64,000 bases of DNA, from positions 62,001 to 126,000 of the forward strand of contig CAYNEY010000002.1 of NCBI GenBank assembly GCA_964396375.1, read 5' to 3'. Shown here piece by piece: positions 48,138 to 56,682 of this stretch. The DNA is from FEN-1139 sp964396375. Its GTDB lineage: Bacteria; Myxococcota_A; Polyangia; Polyangiales; Polyangiaceae. The stretch's first letter is position 1; every line of letters begins with the position of its first letter. A model generated the notes under the pieces. The model was given only the letters and a program-made list of their open reading frames with translations, searched no databases and was not told the DNA's origin. The position numbers were made by a program, and so were the translations under genes.

Positions 48138-51100
48138 ATGAAGGCGAATCGCTGGATGGGGAACGTGCTGGTGTTGCTCGGTGTGACGAGTTGTCTCGAG
48201 ACATCACCGACAGATGATGGGGCGAAGCTGGGGAGCGTGGCGCAGGCGGTCACAGTGGGCGACAGTACGTGGGAGACACGCGGCGCGATGCCGCCTGGTC
48301 GCGATGGAAAGAAATTCCGAGGCGGCTACATCGCGCCCCACCGGGTCGGGAACGAGAGCGTTGAGGACATCGAAGCCAAGCGTCGGCTCGCGATCGCCGA
48401 GCTGCGCGCGATGCGCGCGGCTAACGGCCATGTGCACTGGGGCGAAGAAGGGCCGCCGTCCGCGGTCCCCGCTCCCCCGAGCAGCCCTATGCTCCTTGGC
48501 ACGGGTGGGGTGTGTCCCGAGGGTGAGATTTGCACCGAAGATCCGCCTGGTTACGGCGGTGCGGCCAATCAAGGCGGTAGTACCTCGAGCCAGGCCGGTG
48601 GGGCAGGGATGGCAGGCGGCGGCGGTGTCGCCGGTGGTGCCACCGTACCAGGCTGCGGATGGGCCTCCCTTGGTCCTACCAACATCCCGGGGCGCGTGCT
48701 CGACATCGGACTCGATCCGACCAACCCGAACATCATGTACCTCGGCACGGTGGGTGGCGTCTATCAGTCGAAGGGGATCCCTTCTGGCAAGGACTTTCGG
48801 GTGTGGAAGCGGATCTCAGACAACCTTGGAGAGTTTCCCGGGGACACCTTCAGCGGCAAGGTGGGCGCGGTGCTCGTGAGTGGCTCTGAGATCTTGGTGG
48901 GCCTCGGTGATAGGAACCACCGTCTTCCCGCACCCAAGAGCGGGATCTACCAGTACACGGAGGGCACGCCTGGCACCTGGGCGAAGGTGAGCCCGCCGGC
49001 TCTCGACACGGGGATCATCCATCGGCTGGTGTTCGAGACACCCGCCGCGCAGAAGGCCTATGCGGCCACCGACGATGGCGTCTATGTCGGGACGAAATCC
49101 AGCGGAGCCTGGGTCTTCGAGCCCCTGACGGACACACCTCCGCCCGGTGGTGGTGCGGCCAGCAATCCCCTAGCGGGGCTGCCCGTCTCAGATATTGAGG
49201 TTGACACCTCGGTGAGCCCGCCGATCATCTACGCGGCGCAGGAAGCGAAGTGGGTCGACAACGTTCTGGTGGCGTACGGGGGGATTTGGAAATACGTGAA
49301 CGGAGTGTGGTCGACCCGTCACACGGGCTTGCCGGTGGCCGCCAACGGTGATGCCAACATCTTCCACGTGGAGCTGGCCCTCGCCGAGAAGGGGCTGTCC
49401 TCACCGGGGCCCCGGCAGGTGCTGTACGCGAGGGTCACTACGGAAACTGGGCGGGCGAACAAGCTCTATCGCTCTGACAGCGCTGGCGAATCCCTCAATG
49501 GGGCGCCAGCCTGGCTGGAGAAGGCCGTGCCGACCTATGTTGCGGGTGGCAACCCCGATCTCGATGCGTACAACTTCTTGCTGGAGGCGGATCCCCTCAC
49601 TCCGGACCGGGTCTACTACGGCGCGGTGAACTTCTATGTCTCCGACGACGGAGGCAGCACCTGGCCGGGACTTCCCTCCGAAACGAAAGAAGAACTGACC
49701 CACAACGTCGGCACCAACGGCGCCTACCCCGTCCGGCTGCACGACGACGTGCATGCCCTGGTCTTCGATCCGAACTACCAGACCAACGGCGTGTACCATG
49801 TGGGCACCGACGGCGGGCTCTACACCAAGGTCAACGTCCAGAATGGTACCTGGCATTGGAACTGGGATTCCCACGGGATCCGCAACACGGAGTACTACAC
49901 CGTCACCGGGCAGAACAGCACGAGCACCTTGGTTGGCGGCGGCATGCAGGACAACGGCGTGCAGATGACGTTTGGAAACCGGTCTTGGTATCCCCTGGCC
50001 GGGGCAGACGGAACCTTTGCGGCTGCGGACGCGGAGAACCCGCTCATCTTCTACGGTTCGGATCAAGAGGGGTACCTGAACCGGGCGCTGAATCCTGTCG
50101 CATATGTTGCACCGTTCTTCTTCAGTGGTGAGGTGCCCGCCAACCGGGTGGGGAGCGGCTACGAGGATTGGTTTTTGGATGGAGCCCTCATGACCAGCGT
50201 CTGTGCAGCCCCACCGGGAACCTGTCCCGACTATGTAGCGGGCCCGCTCGTCGCGGATCCAACCGAGGCCTACCAGGCCCTGGCCGTCAGCCGCTCGCGC
50301 ACTGTCCCCTCTGGGCTCATCGACGACTGGGGAATACAGAAGCTCGTCAAGACCACCGATGGGGTTCACTGGAACACCGTGCTGCCTCTGGAGCCGAACT
50401 GGGTCGTTACCCCGGAAGGATGGACCCATGGCGCGACCAAGCGCCTGGCCATCTCCCAAGGGCTGAACGCGGACACCGGAAAGAAGAGCTGCTACGCCTG
50501 GGTTTCGGAGCGCAGGGATCAGGGGGAAGGTGACTTCAACGCTCTGAACGGTGGACAGATGATGGCAAGCCATGATGGCTGTGAGGCGGGTACCTGGAGC
50601 GCGGGGCAAGGGATCCCGAAGCTTGGTACCGTGTCGGTCAACGCCATCGCGATCGATCCGGGAAACCCGAAGCGCGCCATGGCGGTTACCTCGGGGGCTG
50701 AACTCTACCTCACCACGGACGGGGTGAACTGGTCAGCGGTTCCCGTCGCAGCCTCTTCACCCCTGGCCACGCCAACCACCGCGCCGATGCTCTCCTTGGT
50801 CATCAATCCCCTCGACACCAATCAGTTCTTCGTGGCCCACTCGATAGGCGTGCTCCGAGGCACTCTGGTGGCTGGAACGAGCGGTCCCGAGGCTTCCTGG
50901 CAGGAGTTCAACAGTGGCCTCCCCGACATGGCCGTGGTCAACGATCTCTGGGTGAACCCCAGCACCAACATCCTGACCGCCGGCACCTTCGGCTATGGGA
51001 TCTACCGGGTCGATCTGGACGATGCGACGTGCCAGGCGGAGCGCCTGCTGATCCGGGACAACGTGTTCGACGTGGGGGAGGATTCCTCTCCCTTCGGCGT

Positions 51101-52043
51101 GCCCGATCCCGAGCACCCGGTCGTAGATCCGACGCAGCCGGTCGGCAACGGGGGAAAACTTGGTTACAAACCGAACGACGATCCTGGAGGTATGGTGTAC
51201 TTCTGGGACAGCACGGACATTCGGGTGGATGTGCCTTCGCTGGCAGCATCGAAGAATGTCATCTCTTACGCGGACAATCCCGCCTTCGAGAGCTGTCCGA
51301 TCGAGGTGGCAGACTGCTTCCCGGGGACCATGGTAGATCGAGGGCTGCATCCTGGACGCGCCTCGAACGTGTACGTTCAAGCTAGCCAGTTGGGGGTGGG
51401 TGCGGTCTCCGGGGTGCGGGTCGCGGCGTTGGTCGCCGAGGCCACGGTGGAGGTGCCACCGTTGCCGAGTGACTTCTGGACCACCACCTTTGCGCCTCGC
51501 GCCGCTGGTGACACGCCCGCCTGCGGGGCGTTCAACACCAACACCGGCTGGACGCTGCTTGGCTGCGGAGGTTTCGATGACGACTTGGGCCAAGGAGTGC
51601 CGCAGGTGAAGAAATTCCCGTGGGCACCGAGCGCGTCCCTGGCGGATCACACCTGTATGATCGCCCTGGTGGATTCGGCGAATGACCCCATCTCGGACAG
51701 CACGCGGAGCAAGTTCCGGGTGGAGGAGTTCATCTCTACCACGCGTCAGGCGGGGCAGCGCAACCTCTACGTCATCGAGCCGCCGCAGACCGCCGCGGCG
51801 TCCGTCATCAGTCCGTCGTACACGGGAGTGACCTGGCTCTGGGTTCCGAACTACACGTCGAGTACGGTGACGAAGGACGTGTTGATCTCGACGAGCGGGA
51901 TGGAGGTGGGGAGCGTTTCCTATCTTTTGCCGGTGGGAGTGGCGCCGACTGTGCCTGGGCTTCCGGCAGCCTGGGTGGTGAGCGATAGGGTGAGTGGCGA
52001 GACATCCTTAGCTCGCGGCCCTCACCCTTCCCATCGGCCTTGA
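48138..52043 (+). CDS. Large beta-propeller (BNR/sortilin-like) surface lipoprotein
   Basis: 1301 aa from the ATG at 48138. The signal sequence ends in lipobox LLGVTSC (residue about 20). A Gly/Ser/Ala-rich tether (GGAANQGGSTSSQAGGAGMA) leads to repeated propeller strands: ASLGPTNIPGRVLDIGLDPT, IMYLGTVGGVYQSKG, RVYYGAVNFYVSDDGGSTWP, VFDPNYQTNGVYHVGTDGGL, KLGTVSVNAIAIDPGNPKRA, ELYLTTDGVNWSAVP. The DxGxxW/SDDGG pattern is that of BNR/Asp-box and sortilin-like propellers. After about residue 980 a separate C-terminal beta region follows. Its last 25 residues come from a duplicated segment (51966-52386) and may not be original. Likely exposed on the cell surface; ligand unknown. Confidence 0.85.
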   Translation: MKANRWMGNVLVLLGVTSCLETSPTDDGAKLGSVAQAVTVGDSTWETRGAMPPGRDGKKFRGGYIAPHRVGNESVEDIEAKRRLAIAELRAMRAANGHVHWGEEGPPSAVPAPPSSPMLLGTGGVCPEGEICTEDPPGYGGAANQGGSTSSQAGGAGMAGGGGVAGGATVPGCGWASLGPTNIPGRVLDIGLDPTNPNIMYLGTVGGVYQSKGIPSGKDFRVWKRISDNLGEFPGDTFSGKVGAVLVSGSEILVGLGDRNHRLPAPKSGIYQYTEGTPGTWAKVSPPALDTGIIHRLVFETPAAQKAYAATDDGVYVGTKSSGAWVFEPLTDTPPPGGGAASNPLAGLPVSDIEVDTSVSPPIIYAAQEAKWVDNVLVAYGGIWKYVNGVWSTRHTGLPVAANGDANIFHVELALAEKGLSSPGPRQVLYARVTTETGRANKLYRSDSAGESLNGAPAWLEKAVPTYVAGGNPDLDAYNFLLEADPLTPDRVYYGAVNFYVSDDGGSTWPGLPSETKEELTHNVGTNGAYPVRLHDDVHALVFDPNYQTNGVYHVGTDGGLYTKVNVQNGTWHWNWDSHGIRNTEYYTVTGQNSTSTLVGGGMQDNGVQMTFGNRSWYPLAGADGTFAAADAENPLIFYGSDQEGYLNRALNPVAYVAPFFFSGEVPANRVGSGYEDWFLDGALMTSVCAAPPGTCPDYVAGPLVADPTEAYQALAVSRSRTVPSGLIDDWGIQKLVKTTDGVHWNTVLPLEPNWVVTPEGWTHGATKRLAISQGLNADTGKKSCYAWVSERRDQGEGDFNALNGGQMMASHDGCEAGTWSAGQGIPKLGTVSVNAIAIDPGNPKRAMAVTSGAELYLTTDGVNWSAVPVAASSPLATPTTAPMLSLVINPLDTNQFFVAHSIGVLRGTLVAGTSGPEASWQEFNSGLPDMAVVNDLWVNPSTNILTAGTFGYGIYRVDLDDATCQAERLLIRDNVFDVGEDSSPFGVPDPEHPVVDPTQPVGNGGKLGYKPNDDPGGMVYFWDSTDIRVDVPSLAASKNVISYADNPAFESCPIEVADCFPGTMVDRGLHPGRASNVYVQASQLGVGAVSGVRVAALVAEATVEVPPLPSDFWTTTFAPRAAGDTPACGAFNTNTGWTLLGCGGFDDDLGQGVPQVKKFPWAPSASLADHTCMIALVDSANDPISDSTRSKFRVEEFISTTRQAGQRNLYVIEPPQTAAASVISPSYTGVTWLWVPNYTSSTVTKDVLISTSGMEVGSVSYLLPVGVAPTVPGLPAAWVVSDRVSGETSLARGPHPSHRP

Positions 52044-52386
52044 TGAGCAGCGAGTGGTGGTGGGCGCGTCGGGGTCACTGCGCTTCAACGATGGGGCGAA
52101 GGTGGTCGACGAGTTTGGCGGAGCGGGGCAAGTGGCGAACGCTGGGACCTGGGAAACCTTCATTGGCGCAAACAGCGGAGTCGGCACGGTAACGAGCCGT
52201 GCCTCAGTGACCGTGAACTCCGGGGCCACGGTGGTGGGGGACGTGGTGACCTCCGGCGTGGTGAACAAACAAGCCACCGCGACGGTGATGGGGGAGGAGC
52301 GCACGTTGGAGCTGCTGACCCCGGAGTACCGACGGAGTTGGGCTTCCCCGCCGCAGAGCGGCTCGCTTGGGGATGTGAATCTCGAG
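51966..52386 (+). repeat. 421-bp direct repeat, copy 1
   Basis: Matches 54127-54547 at a constant offset of 2161 bp with no net insertion or deletion. By eye about 20 differences, roughly 95% identity. It covers the 3' end of the propeller gene and the 5' third of the beta-helix-like gene. In the beta-helix frame nearly all differences are synonymous. This copy has TAG at 52011-52013, where copy 2 has TGG. Confidence 0.95.
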
Positions 52387-53064
52387 CCCGGCACGCAGAG
52401 GACCTTGACTCCTGGAACCTACGGTCGCGCGAGCGTGAAGCAGGGGGCGACGTTGACGCTGGCGGCAGGGGTGTACGTTTTCGACGGCATCGAATCTCTG
52501 GAGCCCGGGTCGACGCTGCGTGCCGAAACGGAGACGGGGCCAGTGGTGGTGTATCTGAAGTACACGCTGATATCGCGGGGGAGCATCATCGACACCGCGG
52601 GTGACGGAAGCCGGGTGATGATGGTGCTCTTGGGGCAGAACTGGGCAGCCATCGAAGCGCCCTTCCATGGGACGATCGTGGCACCTCACGGTGGGTTGCG
52701 GCTCGGCAACACCGGAGCGAGCTGGCACTATGGGACGTACTTCGGGCAATCCGTGGAGCTGAACGCCGGTGCGCGGGTGAAGCAGCGGCGCTTTGCGGGG
52801 TGGACAGGGCTCGGGAGCTGCCCGCCGCTGACCGAAGAGGAGCGCACCCGGGCGACGGCCCTCGGGCTTGACCCGAATCAGGTGTACCCGCTGACGGAGA
52901 AGGAGAAGCACGTGCTCTTGCCCCTGGCCGCCAACTCGAAGATGCGCCTTGGGATTCGCTACGAAAGCGGACCGGGCCTGGCGAACACAGCCAGCCGCTT
53001 CCGGGTGATGTCGATGGAAGGGGCTACCGTGCGTGGCGGGTCGACATTCTTGATGCGACACTAG
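52054..53064 (+). CDS. Beta-helix-like surface protein, probably missing its original N-terminus
   Basis: 336 aa from the GTG at 52054. It is rich in short strands and glycine turns: VGASGSLRFNDGAKVVDEFG, SVTVNSGATVVGDVVTSG, PGTYGRASVKQGATLTLAAG, SLEPGSTLRAETETGPVVVY, FHGTIVAPHGGLRLGNTGAS, then a C-terminal extension. The pattern suggests a right-handed beta-helix or bactofilin-like repeat protein, exported by analogy. In the duplicate copy the frame continues upstream (LAALTLPIGLDEQR); here that part is cut off by a TAG, and there is no signal peptide or Shine-Dalgarno at the GTG. It may be translated by reinitiation after the propeller gene, 10 nt upstream, or be a decaying gene. Confidence 0.65.
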   Translation: MVVGASGSLRFNDGAKVVDEFGGAGQVANAGTWETFIGANSGVGTVTSRASVTVNSGATVVGDVVTSGVVNKQATATVMGEERTLELLTPEYRRSWASPPQSGSLGDVNLEPGTQRTLTPGTYGRASVKQGATLTLAAGVYVFDGIESLEPGSTLRAETETGPVVVYLKYTLISRGSIIDTAGDGSRVMMVLLGQNWAAIEAPFHGTIVAPHGGLRLGNTGASWHYGTYFGQSVELNAGARVKQRRFAGWTGLGSCPPLTEEERTRATALGLDPNQVYPLTEKEKHVLLPLAANSKMRLGIRYESGPGLANTASRFRVMSMEGATVRGGSTFLMRH

Positions 53065-53074
53065 GAGAGGTGCG

Positions 53075-54124
53075 ATGAGCAAGACGACCAAGAGAGTGGC
53101 GGCTGTGGTGGTGCTTGGCGTGTCACTGGCTGGCTGCGGCGGGGATACGGAGCGGAGCCCAGGTGACGAGGCTGGCCAGGGAGGGACCACCGCTGCAGGC
53201 CGAGGTGGCGCCGCTGGGAATGCCGAGCCGAGCACAGGTGGCTCAGCAGGAGCGAGCGGAAGTAACCCGGAAGGTGGCGCCACGACCGCTGAAGGCGGCA
53301 GTGCGAATGGCGGCGCTGTGGCAGGTGGGAACGCCGGCGCTGCGGCAGGTGGGAACGCCGGCGCTGCGGCAGGTGGCAGTGCGGGAGCTTCCGGCGGTGC
53401 CGCCGCAGGCGGGAATACCGGCACAGCGAGCGGAGGGGAAGGCACCGGTGGTGGGGTGGTGAACGACTGCCCCGGCACCGGGGGCCCTGTGATGAAGCGG
53501 CTGCCCGAGGGCTACTGCATCGACACGACGGAGGTGAGCCACGCTCAGTACAAGGCGTGGCTCGACACCAACCCCGAGCCGAGTGCACAGGATCAGGAGA
53601 ACTGCGGGTGGAACGAGGAATATGACGGAACGGCATCTTCAACGTATACTCTCTACCCCAACCATCCCAAGAATGCGGACTGGTGCGACGCGAAGGCCTA
53701 CTGCGAGGGAGTGGGGAAGCGGCTGTGCCGAGGGATTGGCAATGTCGCAGTAGCCTTCGACGCGGAGCCGAGCATCACCGAGGAGTGGTACAACGCCTGC
53801 ACGGGGCACGGGTCGACCCGAGTGCCCGGTCACTCCTGCAACGTGTCGATGAGTTCGCTCATGCGAGACCCACTGGATGTTGGCATTCATCTGTTCTGCC
53901 AGCCCTCCGCGGAAGGGTACGAGGGGGTGTTCGACCTGGTGGGGAATGTCGGGGAGTGGGTAGATCAGTGCGATGGCCCGGGAGAGGAAGGGCAGTGTTG
54001 GGTGAGGGGCGGCAGTGCATTGTCCGGTTACTACGAGTGGGATGAGACTCCGACATGCGACTACCAAACACTGACCCCAAGACCTCACCGGAGCTACATT
54101 GGCTTCCGCTGCTGCGCTGACTGA
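53075..54124 (+). CDS. Lipoprotein with formylglycine-generating-enzyme-like (SUMF1) domain
   Basis: 349 aa. Lipobox SLAGC (VVVLGVSLAGC) at residue 21, then a long tether of GGxAG-type repeats (about 25-130), including a perfect 24-bp tandem duplication (53321-53368). The C-terminal domain has the FGE-sulfatase fold: GYCIDTTEVSHAQYKAWLDT, DWCDAKAYCEGVGKRLC, FDLVGNVGEWVDQCDG, CWVRGGSALSGYYEW, SYIGFRCC. Many such Myxococcota proteins are binding or unknown-function relatives, not true sulfatase activators, and the FGE catalytic cysteine pair cannot be assigned confidently. RBS AGGAGAGG precedes the ATG. It is 10 nt after the beta-helix gene. Confidence 0.88.
   Translation: MSKTTKRVAAVVVLGVSLAGCGGDTERSPGDEAGQGGTTAAGRGGAAGNAEPSTGGSAGASGSNPEGGATTAEGGSANGGAVAGGNAGAAAGGNAGAAAGGSAGASGGAAAGGNTGTASGGEGTGGGVVNDCPGTGGPVMKRLPEGYCIDTTEVSHAQYKAWLDTNPEPSAQDQENCGWNEEYDGTASSTYTLYPNHPKNADWCDAKAYCEGVGKRLCRGIGNVAVAFDAEPSITEEWYNACTGHGSTRVPGHSCNVSMSSLMRDPLDVGIHLFCQPSAEGYEGVFDLVGNVGEWVDQCDGPGEEGQCWVRGGSALSGYYEWDETPTCDYQTLTPRPHRSYIGFRCCAD
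53321..53368 (+). repeat. Perfect 24-bp tandem duplication in the lipoprotein tether
   Basis: Two identical 24-bp units (53321-53344 and 53345-53368) encode the repeated segment AGGNAGAA, a length change that keeps the reading frame. A third, diverged unit follows. This shows that the Gly-rich tether grows and shrinks by slippage. Confidence 0.95.
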
Positions 54125-54126
54125 GA

Positions 54127-54547
54127 GCAGCCTGGGTGGTGAGCGATAGGGTGAGTGGCGAGACATCCTTGGCTCGCGGCCCTCACCCTTCCCATCGGCC
54201 TCGACGAGCAACGAGCGGTGGTGGGTGCGTCGGGGTCACTGCGCTTCAATGATGGGGCGAAGGTGGTCGATGAGTTTGGTGGAGCGGGGCAAGTGGCGAA
54301 CGCTGGGACCTGGGAAACCTTCATTGGCGCGAACAGCGGAGTCGGCACGGTAACGAGCCGTGCCTCAGTGACCGTGAACTCCGGAGCCACGGTGGTGGGG
54401 GACGTGGTGACCTCTGGCATCGTGACCAAGCAGGCCACCGCGACGGTGATGGGGGAGGAGCGCACGCTGGAGCTGCTGACCCCGGAGTACCGACGGAGCT
54501 GGGCTTCCCCGCCGCAGAGCGCCTCGCTTGGGGATGTGAATCTCGAG
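54127..54547 (+). repeat. 421-bp direct repeat, copy 2
   Basis: Second copy of 51966-52386, beginning three nt after the stop of the SUMF1-like gene. Homology stops sharply at CTCGAG (54542-54547). Beyond this point the sequence is unrelated to the beta-helix gene. Confidence 0.95.
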
Positions 54548-54616
54548 TGCGGCAGTGCACACTGCCTACCGATCTCTTTCCACCAGACCGGGGCACCCGC
54601 CTCGGATCTCAACTAG
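54155..54616 (+). pseudogene. 3'-truncated copy of the beta-helix-like gene
   Basis: 153 codons, GTG start. Its first 131 codons align with the gene at 52054 plus its lost N-terminal part (MARHPWLAALTLPIGLDEQR), differing by only a few residues such as Val to Ile, Asn to Thr and Gly to Ala. At 54547 homology ends, and 22 unrelated codons follow to a stop. About 60% of the protein is missing, so it is almost certainly not functional. The 3' end abuts and slightly overlaps the truncated abiEii remnant, marking a rearrangement junction. Confidence 0.85.
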
Positions 54617-55191
54617 CAGACGCGGGACGGTACAGCGGCAGAAGATCGGTGACTACCATCACCTTCGGGTAGGCGAGCGCCTTGATGGGCTCGTCCTCGA
54701 GGAGCACCGGAATAGCGGTTCGGATCGGCGCTGGGACCACCGGATCACCAACGTTGAAGTCCACGCTGAACTTGAGACGGGCGGTTGCGAGGCGCGCTTC
54801 GAGCGAGGCGCGGACACCTGGGTACAGGTCATCGTCCCGGATCGCAGCCGCGGTGATCGTGTCATGCAGGAACTCCACGCCGTCGTCGGCCTCGACGGAA
54901 GTGACGTCCACGATCAGACGTTGGACTTTGGCTGGGTCGTTGTCGGTCTTCAAGGCCATCACATCCACATCCCGTGTCGGTCGCCGCAGGCCGAACGCGG
55001 CCAGTAGCATTCCGCCCTTCAGCACGAGCGAGCGAGCGATCATGTCGAGAGCGTACGAGCCGTCGGAGGAAGCTCTCCAGGACATAGAGCTGGAGGAACT
55101 CTGCGGTGGTCCTCTTCTGTGCCCGAGCGAGGCGTTGGAGCGCGAGATAGCGCGAGCCCGCAAGATCGGCGTGAGTGGGCTTGGACCTCAC
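54609..55191 (-). pseudogene. Frameshifted and truncated AbiEii-type toxin gene
   Basis: Reconstructed from two frames. The first (GTG at 55191, overlapping the antitoxin stop as GTGA) gives RSKPTHADLAGSRYLALQRL and TTAEFLQLYVLESFLRRL; the second continues RSLVLKGGMLLAAFGLRRPT, RDVDVMA, LEARLATARLKFSVDFNVGD and EDEPIKALAYPKVMV. The shift is at (AGCG)3 on the plus strand (55027-55038): with one unit fewer, the frames join as RHDRSLVLKGG, exactly the family pattern. The remnant ends about 100 residues before the usual AbiEii C-terminus, where homology is lost at TDLLPLYRPASAS. AbiEii toxins are nucleotidyltransferases in type IV toxin-antitoxin/abortive-infection systems. This copy is likely dead. 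Confidence 0.85.
55025..55039. repeat. Tetranucleotide repeat at the abiEii frameshift
   Basis: CGAGCGAGCGAGCGA on the plus strand, CGCT units on the coding strand. Two units restore the toxin reading frame; the three present break it. The tract is short but has the form of a slippage site. Confidence 0.8.
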
Positions 55192-55802
55192 GAGAGGATC
55201 CTGAGCGTGTGCAGAAGCGATGGTTCTGCCTTGGGGAAGTGCTTGGCCATTGCGAGGAGGTTCGCAGGCGTTGCCGCTGGTTGCTTGAGCCACCGCTTCA
55301 GAGCTTCGACGGCCATCTCGTCACCCTCTTGGTGGCGCAGCCGGAAGGCGTCGATGAGGCTGCGCTCGGCGCTGTAGATGCCAATGGACAGCCCCTCGTC
55401 TACTTCGATGGTCTCGCGACCAACGTCGAAGGTGTCCTCACGGAACCGGTGCCAACGAGCTGGTGCGTGAACCCTTGGCGGGCGCCGTGATCGCGGCAAG
55501 GCGACGTCGATCTCGGACGGGATCACATCGGTGAGGTCGTGGTGCGACAACGCGGTGGCCAAGCACAACGTCGCGTCTGACGCTCGCAGTGCGATCTCGA
55601 TCCGGTCGAGGTCGGCGGGCGGAGCATCGGCTTTGCGGTAGAGACCGTGCCCCAGACGCTCCAGAGTCCCGTCTGCTACAAGGCTGCAGAGGCGGCGGTC
55701 TGACAGACCGCGCTTCCTAGCAAGCGCGTAGGAAAAGGCGCTGGGCAGAGCGTTACTGATCACGGGAAAAAATGTAGCCACGTTGGCTTGATGTGGCAAC
55801 AT
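55188..55802 (-). CDS. AbiEi-type antitoxin/transcriptional regulator
   Basis: 204 aa from the ATG at 55802; a GTG about 13 codons downstream is an alternative. The N-terminal winged helix (FSYALARKRGLSDRRLCSLV, DGTLERLGHGLYRKADAP) and the C-terminal part (LCLATALSHHDLTDVIPSEI, DVALPRSRRPPRVHAPARW, GLSIGIYSAERSLIDAFRLR, AVEALKRWLKQPAATPANLL) match AbiEi. The family represses its own promoter and neutralises AbiEii. The stop overlaps the toxin GTG by four nt. The reading frame is intact although the toxin is broken, so it may remain as a solitary regulator. Confidence 0.9.
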   Translation of the reverse strand: MLPHQANVATFFPVISNALPSAFSYALARKRGLSDRRLCSLVADGTLERLGHGLYRKADAPPADLDRIEIALRASDATLCLATALSHHDLTDVIPSEIDVALPRSRRPPRVHAPARWHRFREDTFDVGRETIEVDEGLSIGIYSAERSLIDAFRLRHQEGDEMAVEALKRWLKQPAATPANLLAMAKHFPKAEPSLLHTLRILS

Positions 55803-56207
55803 TTTCCTCCGGCAGAGCCTGCTCTCTGTCGGTGGGCAAGACTTCTGCCCTCTGGGACCAGTTGGCGGGCCAACCAGCTGCAAGTGGCACCCCAATCGAA
55901 CGTGGACAGTACCAGCACGGAGAGTCGTCCACCCCGAAGCCCACTCAACCCATTGAAATACCAGGCATTCCTTGTGCCCGGGACAGTGCGATTCAAGTCG
56001 GCTGATCCGTGAATCTGCCGACAAAGAGTGCTTGCGGCGGCCCAGTTGCCGGGCCAAACGCAGCGAGACGCCAACCCGAAGGACCCGGTGGTTGACCCCA
56101 TCTTGACCACCTGGTTGACGCAGCAGCAGAAAATCAGGGGTATCGTGAGGTGGCACAGATACAGAGGCTCCTACGCGGCGGGTCGGGGTTGCAGTCGGTC
56201 CGCGTTC
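55803..56207. other. Intergenic stretch without recognisable gene
   Basis: 405 nt upstream of the AbiEi gene. No frame shows a plausible protein. It contains an imperfect GTGGAC...GTCCAC inverted repeat (about 55903-55932) and two GC-rich segments with similar wording (CAGTTGGCGGGCCAA near 55858 and CAGTTGCCGGGCCAA near 56042), which may be remnants of a repeated or mobile sequence. The AbiE promoter should lie near the 3' end (55803-55850 on the minus strand). Confidence 0.4.
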
Positions 56208-56619
56208 TCATCTCGTTGGACCAGATGGGCAAGGTGAAGGGCGCGAAGGAGCGCTAGCTGGTCGGCGCTGGGTTCGGTGACCGTTGATGTAGGCGAGGGG
56301 TTCGTCGGGCGAAGCTGCGAGCACCTTCAGATTGCGTATTTCGCTCGTCCCCAGAAAGCATCGAGCTTCGTCCCGTGAGGCATTCGCTGTGCTCGCCGCC
56401 AGCTGCGCGAGGGCGGTGATGGTCGCCTCGACCGCCGCTACCGCGCGACCCAAGGAAGTCCCTGCAAGAAGGCCGGATTGCGCGACTCCGACCGCTCGCT
56501 GGGCAAGCCTCTTCGCTCCGGATCCCAACAACCGAAACGTCCCGACCAGAGCCCCGCCAAGCTGCCCCATCTGCTCTCGGATCTCGCGGAGCTTTCGCCG
56601 GCGGTGGCCGCTCGACCAT
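56208..56619 (-). pseudogene. Possible remnant of a small helical protein gene
   Basis: On the minus strand, the frame REIREQMGQLGGALVGTFRL, LGSGAKRLAQRAVGVAQSGL, RAVAAVEATITALAQLAAST, CFLGTSEIRNLKVLAASPDE and PLAYINGHRTQ looks like real protein (balanced amphipathic helices, ordinary composition), but it has no start codon in frame. An ATG at 56619 opens another frame (MVERPPPAK) that would join it if one A of an AAA run near 56599 were removed. Thus a frameshifted gene is possible. No family recognised. It lies between AbiE and the GH30 gene. Confidence 0.35.
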
Positions 56620-56682
56620 GTGCAGCGGTTCGATGCGCTCGCGCCGTGCCGTAAGGACTCGCCGGAAGTACGGATCCCCCGG

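Noticed and set aside
53075..54124. True sulfatase-activating (formylglycine-generating) enzyme
   Set aside because: The fold is recognisable but the catalytic cysteine pair cannot be assigned, no sulfatase gene is near, and such lipoproteins in this phylum are often non-enzymatic.
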